A DNA stretch of 6,734 bases, from NCBI GenBank assembly GCA_029863735.1, contig JAOTUT010000086.1, positions 1 to 6,734 of the forward strand, given 5' to 3'. Each line of letters opens with the position of its first letter. The stretch's first letter is position 1. The DNA comes from Ignavibacteria bacterium (lineage in GTDB: Bacteria > Bacteroidota > Ignavibacteria > Ignavibacteriales > Ignavibacteriaceae). The translations under genes and the position numbers were made by a program. The notes beneath the pieces were generated by a model. That model was given only the letters and a program-made list of their open reading frames with translations. It was not told where the DNA came from and ran no database searches. This document shows, piece by piece, positions 4,522 to 6,734 of this stretch.

Positions 4522-5805
4522 TCAGTCCATAATCATTCTTAAGAAAGAAGAGCTTTCATCATCGTCATCATTTGATTTTTTGTTTGAATCATTTTGTTCC
4601 ATCTTCTCCTTTGCCCAACTGTAACGGGATGCTTTTTCAGAAAGAGAGGTTTCTGGTTCTTCATCCTCCGGTTCTTCAATTTGCGAAGAAGGACTTTTTA
4701 CTCTCAGGATTGTCGGCACATCCAGATCTTCTTTATCAATATTTGAAGTATCCAAAAAATTAAATCCACCTCTGAAGCTTAACTGTTCGCCAGTCTTTTT
4801 GGTTTGCGATTTAAAGTTGCTTTGTGCGAAAGTTTTTCTCGCACTGTCAAAGCCAGTGGCTATCACCGTGTATGAAATGTAATCGTTCATATCTTCTTTT
4901 CTAACACAGCCGAATATTACATTCGCTTCCTCTCCTGCTGCTTCAAAGATAACATTGTTGCCTTCGTTAATTTCTTGAAGTGTGAGATTGCTTGAACCGG
5001 AAATATTCAGAAGTACGCTCTTTGCACCTCTTATGTTCACTCCTTCAAGAAGAGGACTGGAGATTGCTTTCTGTGCTGCTTCGATAGCTCTGTTTTCACC
5101 ACTTGCAATTCCACATCCCATTAATGCTTCTCCGCTTTGATTCATTACTGCACGAACATCAGCAAAGTCTACGTTTATCAATCCTTCAACAGTAATGATA
5201 TCAGCAATACCTCTTGTTGCTTCATACAGGACTTCATTTGGTTTATCGAATGCCGCAAATGCGTTAATGTTACCATCGAGAATGCTGAGTATTCTTTCGT
5301 TTGGAATTACGATAAGGCTATCGACATGCTTTCGAAATTCCAGAATTCCCTGCTCGGCATTAATCATACGAGTTTTACCTTCCCATTTGAAAGGTTTCGT
5401 AACAATACCAACAACCAGAGCTCCGATGCTCTGAGCAACTGAAGCAATTATTGGTGCACCTCCGGTTCCGGTACCACCGCCCATTCCGGCTGTAATAAAA
5501 ACCATGTCACTACCTGCAAGAACTTCAGCAATTTTTTCGCGGTCTTCTTCAACAGCTTTTCTGCCGATGTTAGGATCAGCGCCCGCACCAAGCCCACGGG
5601 TTATGTTTGTACCAACTTGTATTTTGTGATGAGATTTGCTGCTTTCCAATACCTGTGAATCGGTATTAACAGCAACATACTCAACACCATTTAAACCTCT
5701 GGCAATCATACTTCCCAGAGCATTGCAGCCTCCGCCGCCGACTCCAATTACTTTGAGAACAGCAGACATTGGTTTTTCGCGATCGAGAGTGGCGAACTTT
5801 ATCAT
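4522..5805 (-). CDS. ftsZ: Cell division protein FtsZ
   Basis: FtsZ is the bacterial tubulin that polymerises with GTP into the Z ring at mid-cell and recruits the division machinery. With the start at 5805 it has 427 residues. The nucleotide-binding loop GVGGGGCNAL (21-30), the tubulin signature GGGTGTGG (109-116) and the T7 loop NVDFAD (211-216), which supplies the catalytic aspartates for the neighbouring subunit, are all intact. The conserved peptide that binds FtsA appears as DLDVPTILR (360-368). It is followed by a further 59 acidic residues ending in FLRMIMD. The start is chosen because AGGAGGG (5809-5815) lies just before this ATG. An in-frame ATG at 5841 would add 12 residues inside ftsA and has no better signal. 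The gene follows ftsA with a 22-bp gap, so the two form one operon. Confidence 0.97.
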   Translation of the reverse strand: MIKFATLDREKPMSAVLKVIGVGGGGCNALGSMIARGLNGVEYVAVNTDSQVLESSKSHHKIQVGTNITRGLGAGADPNIGRKAVEEDREKIAEVLAGSDMVFITAGMGGGTGTGGAPIIASVAQSIGALVVGIVTKPFKWEGKTRMINAEQGILEFRKHVDSLIVIPNERILSILDGNINAFAAFDKPNEVLYEATRGIADIITVEGLINVDFADVRAVMNQSGEALMGCGIASGENRAIEAAQKAISSPLLEGVNIRGAKSVLLNISGSSNLTLQEINEGNNVIFEAAGEEANVIFGCVRKEDMNDYISYTVIATGFDSARKTFAQSNFKSQTKKTGEQLSFRGGFNFLDTSNIDKEDLDVPTILRVKSPSSQIEEPEDEEPETSLSEKASRYSWAKEKMEQNDSNKKSNDDDDESSSFLRMIMD

Positions 5806-5808
5806 GGA

Positions 5809-5815
5809 CCCTCCT
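5809..5815 (-). promoter_or_regulatory. Ribosome binding site that sets the ftsZ start
   Basis: AGGAGGG on the minus strand lies 3-4 nt before the ATG at 5805-5803 and within the 22-bp ftsA-ftsZ gap. It argues against the longer in-frame start at 5841, which would overlap the end of ftsA. Confidence 0.8.
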
Positions 5816-5827
5816 GTGTTAGATTTA

Positions 5828-6734
5828 TTATAATTCATCAAAAAATTCCTGTACTCTTTTTACTAATAGTTTAATTGTGTTCTTTGTTTCATTTTTCTTT
5901 TTGATTACCTGATGATCACTTGATTTGCCTCCCGGTATTCCTCGTATCAAACCAGCAACCGTAGCAAACTCAGGGCTTTCAATTTCATTCGCTAAACCTT
6001 CTCCTAATTCCTGGGGAACACCAATACGTGCTGGTAAACCGAATACTTCTTCTGCAAGTTCAGGACAGCCACGCAAAAGTGATCCTCCGCCGGTTAAAAC
6101 AATTCCTGCCTTAACTTTATTTTTGTAACCAGCGCTTCTAAGTTCATTATCAATCAGTGTAAATAATTCCCTCATCCTTAAACTGATAATTTGAGTAAGA
6201 AGGCTTATAGGAATTTTTGTATTCCCTCTTGCACCGACTCCTTTAATCAGAATATCTTCATCTTTAATGATTGCGGTTTCAATTGCATAGCCAAATTCTT
6301 TCTTAAGTTTCTCAGCTTCTTCTGTTACTACGCCGAGAGATTCCCTTATATCATTAGTAACCTGGTTGCCGGCAATTCCAATTACTTTTGTATGCTTAAT
6401 TGCTTTTTTGTGGTAGATCGCGATATCCGTTGTTCCACCTCCAATATCCAGAAGAACAACACCAAGGTCTTTTTCACTTTCTTCCAAAACAGATGTGCTT
6501 GAAGCAATCGGTTGAAGAATGTAGTCCTTCACTTTTAATCCTGCACGTTCAACTGACTTTTTTATGTTCTGCATTGCAGGTATTGATGCAAGTACTACAT
6601 GGTTACTGGCCTCAAGTCTTGAACCCGACATTCCGATTGGGTTTTCAATTCCCGGTTGATGATCAACTGAGAATTCTTCGGGGATGATATGAAGTATTTG
6701 TCTATCAGAAGGAATTCTGATTGTGCGCACATCA
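5828..6734 (-). CDS. ftsA: Cell division protein FtsA (5' end outside window)
   Basis: FtsA is an actin-like ATPase that tethers FtsZ filaments to the inner membrane and helps to activate septal wall synthesis. The frame runs off the right edge, so only the last 301 residues are seen; about 110-120 are missing from the usual 410-430. Counting from the GTG-coded valine at 6730-6728, HIIPEEFSVDHQPGIENPIG (14-33) is the conserved 1C segment. LLDIGGGTTD (93-102) is the phosphate-2 loop of the actin fold, and GIVLTGGGSLLRG (209-221) is the adenosine-binding motif. The last 16 residues (TIKLLVKRVQEFFDEL) make an amphipathic helix, the expected membrane-targeting sequence, joined by a lysine-rich linker. 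That GTG is internal to the gene and is not the real start. ftsZ follows after 22 bp. All visible functional parts look intact. Confidence 0.96.
   Translation of the reverse strand, partial: DVRTIRIPSDRQILHIIPEEFSVDHQPGIENPIGMSGSRLEASNHVVLASIPAMQNIKKSVERAGLKVKDYILQPIASSTSVLEESEKDLGVVLLDIGGGTTDIAIYHKKAIKHTKVIGIAGNQVTNDIRESLGVVTEEAEKLKKEFGYAIETAIIKDEDILIKGVGARGNTKIPISLLTQIISLRMRELFTLIDNELRSAGYKNKVKAGIVLTGGGSLLRGCPELAEEVFGLPARIGVPQELGEGLANEIESPEFATVAGLIRGIPGGKSSDHQVIKKKNETKNTIKLLVKRVQEFFDEL

Noticed and set aside
5137..5442. Plus-strand open frames opposite ftsZ, and similar ones opposite ftsA, the half-dnaE and the lipoprotein
   Set aside because: They are antisense to well-recognised genes, have no family match or ribosome site, and show composition expected of antisense frames.
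5806..5841. Longer ftsZ start at 5841 adding 12 residues
   Set aside because: It would overlap ftsA and has no matching ribosome site, while AGGAGGG lies just before the ATG at 5805.
6728..6730. GTG as the start of the ftsA frame
   Set aside because: The frame continues to the window edge and the seen sequence begins in the middle of the FtsA fold, so this GTG encodes an internal valine.

Overview
The window is AT-rich, with genes packed mostly on the minus strand. It reads like a piece of chromosome from the Bacteroidota-Chlorobiota-Ignavibacteriota group. The reasons are the FtsZ tail layout, an error-prone DnaE of the type found in Bacteroidota SOS cassettes, and the PPK2 subtype. Several genes also have clear Shine-Dalgarno sequences, which are unusual in core Bacteroidota; this tilts me towards Ignavibacteria-like bacteria. 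The placement is inference, not a database result.

Layout from left to right. (1) 1-462, minus: N-terminal half of a class III-like polyphosphate kinase 2, cut by the window edge. (2) About 610-789, plus: decayed C-terminal tail of a TolC-type outer membrane efflux factor. (3) 790-1747, minus: a lipoprotein of unknown function and, 19 bp upstream of it, a SugE/Gdx guanidinium exporter. (4) 1846-3528, minus: the fingers-to-OB half of an error-prone DnaE. Its PHP and catalytic palm domains are gone, and it sits directly under a promoter with a perfect 11-bp inverted repeat. (5) 3559-4015: mostly non-coding, with a degenerate heptamer repeat, a good plus-strand intrinsic terminator and a promoter candidate. 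(6) 4016-4216, plus: a small CPXCG-type zinc-ribbon-like protein. (7) 4319-6734, minus: the end of a division gene cluster, ftsA (5' end outside the window), ftsZ and a 43-residue single-pass membrane protein.

ftsA-ftsZ form the core of the divisome: FtsA anchors FtsZ filaments to the membrane through its C-terminal amphipathic helix. The membrane mini-protein just behind ftsZ could belong to the same transcript. The left half looks like accessory or remodelled DNA: it holds a broken efflux gene, a half-polymerase fused to a new start, and an exporter with an odd leader. The items most worth following up are the half-DnaE with its operator-like palindrome, the hairpin-rich leader of sugE, and the 43-residue protein behind ftsZ.
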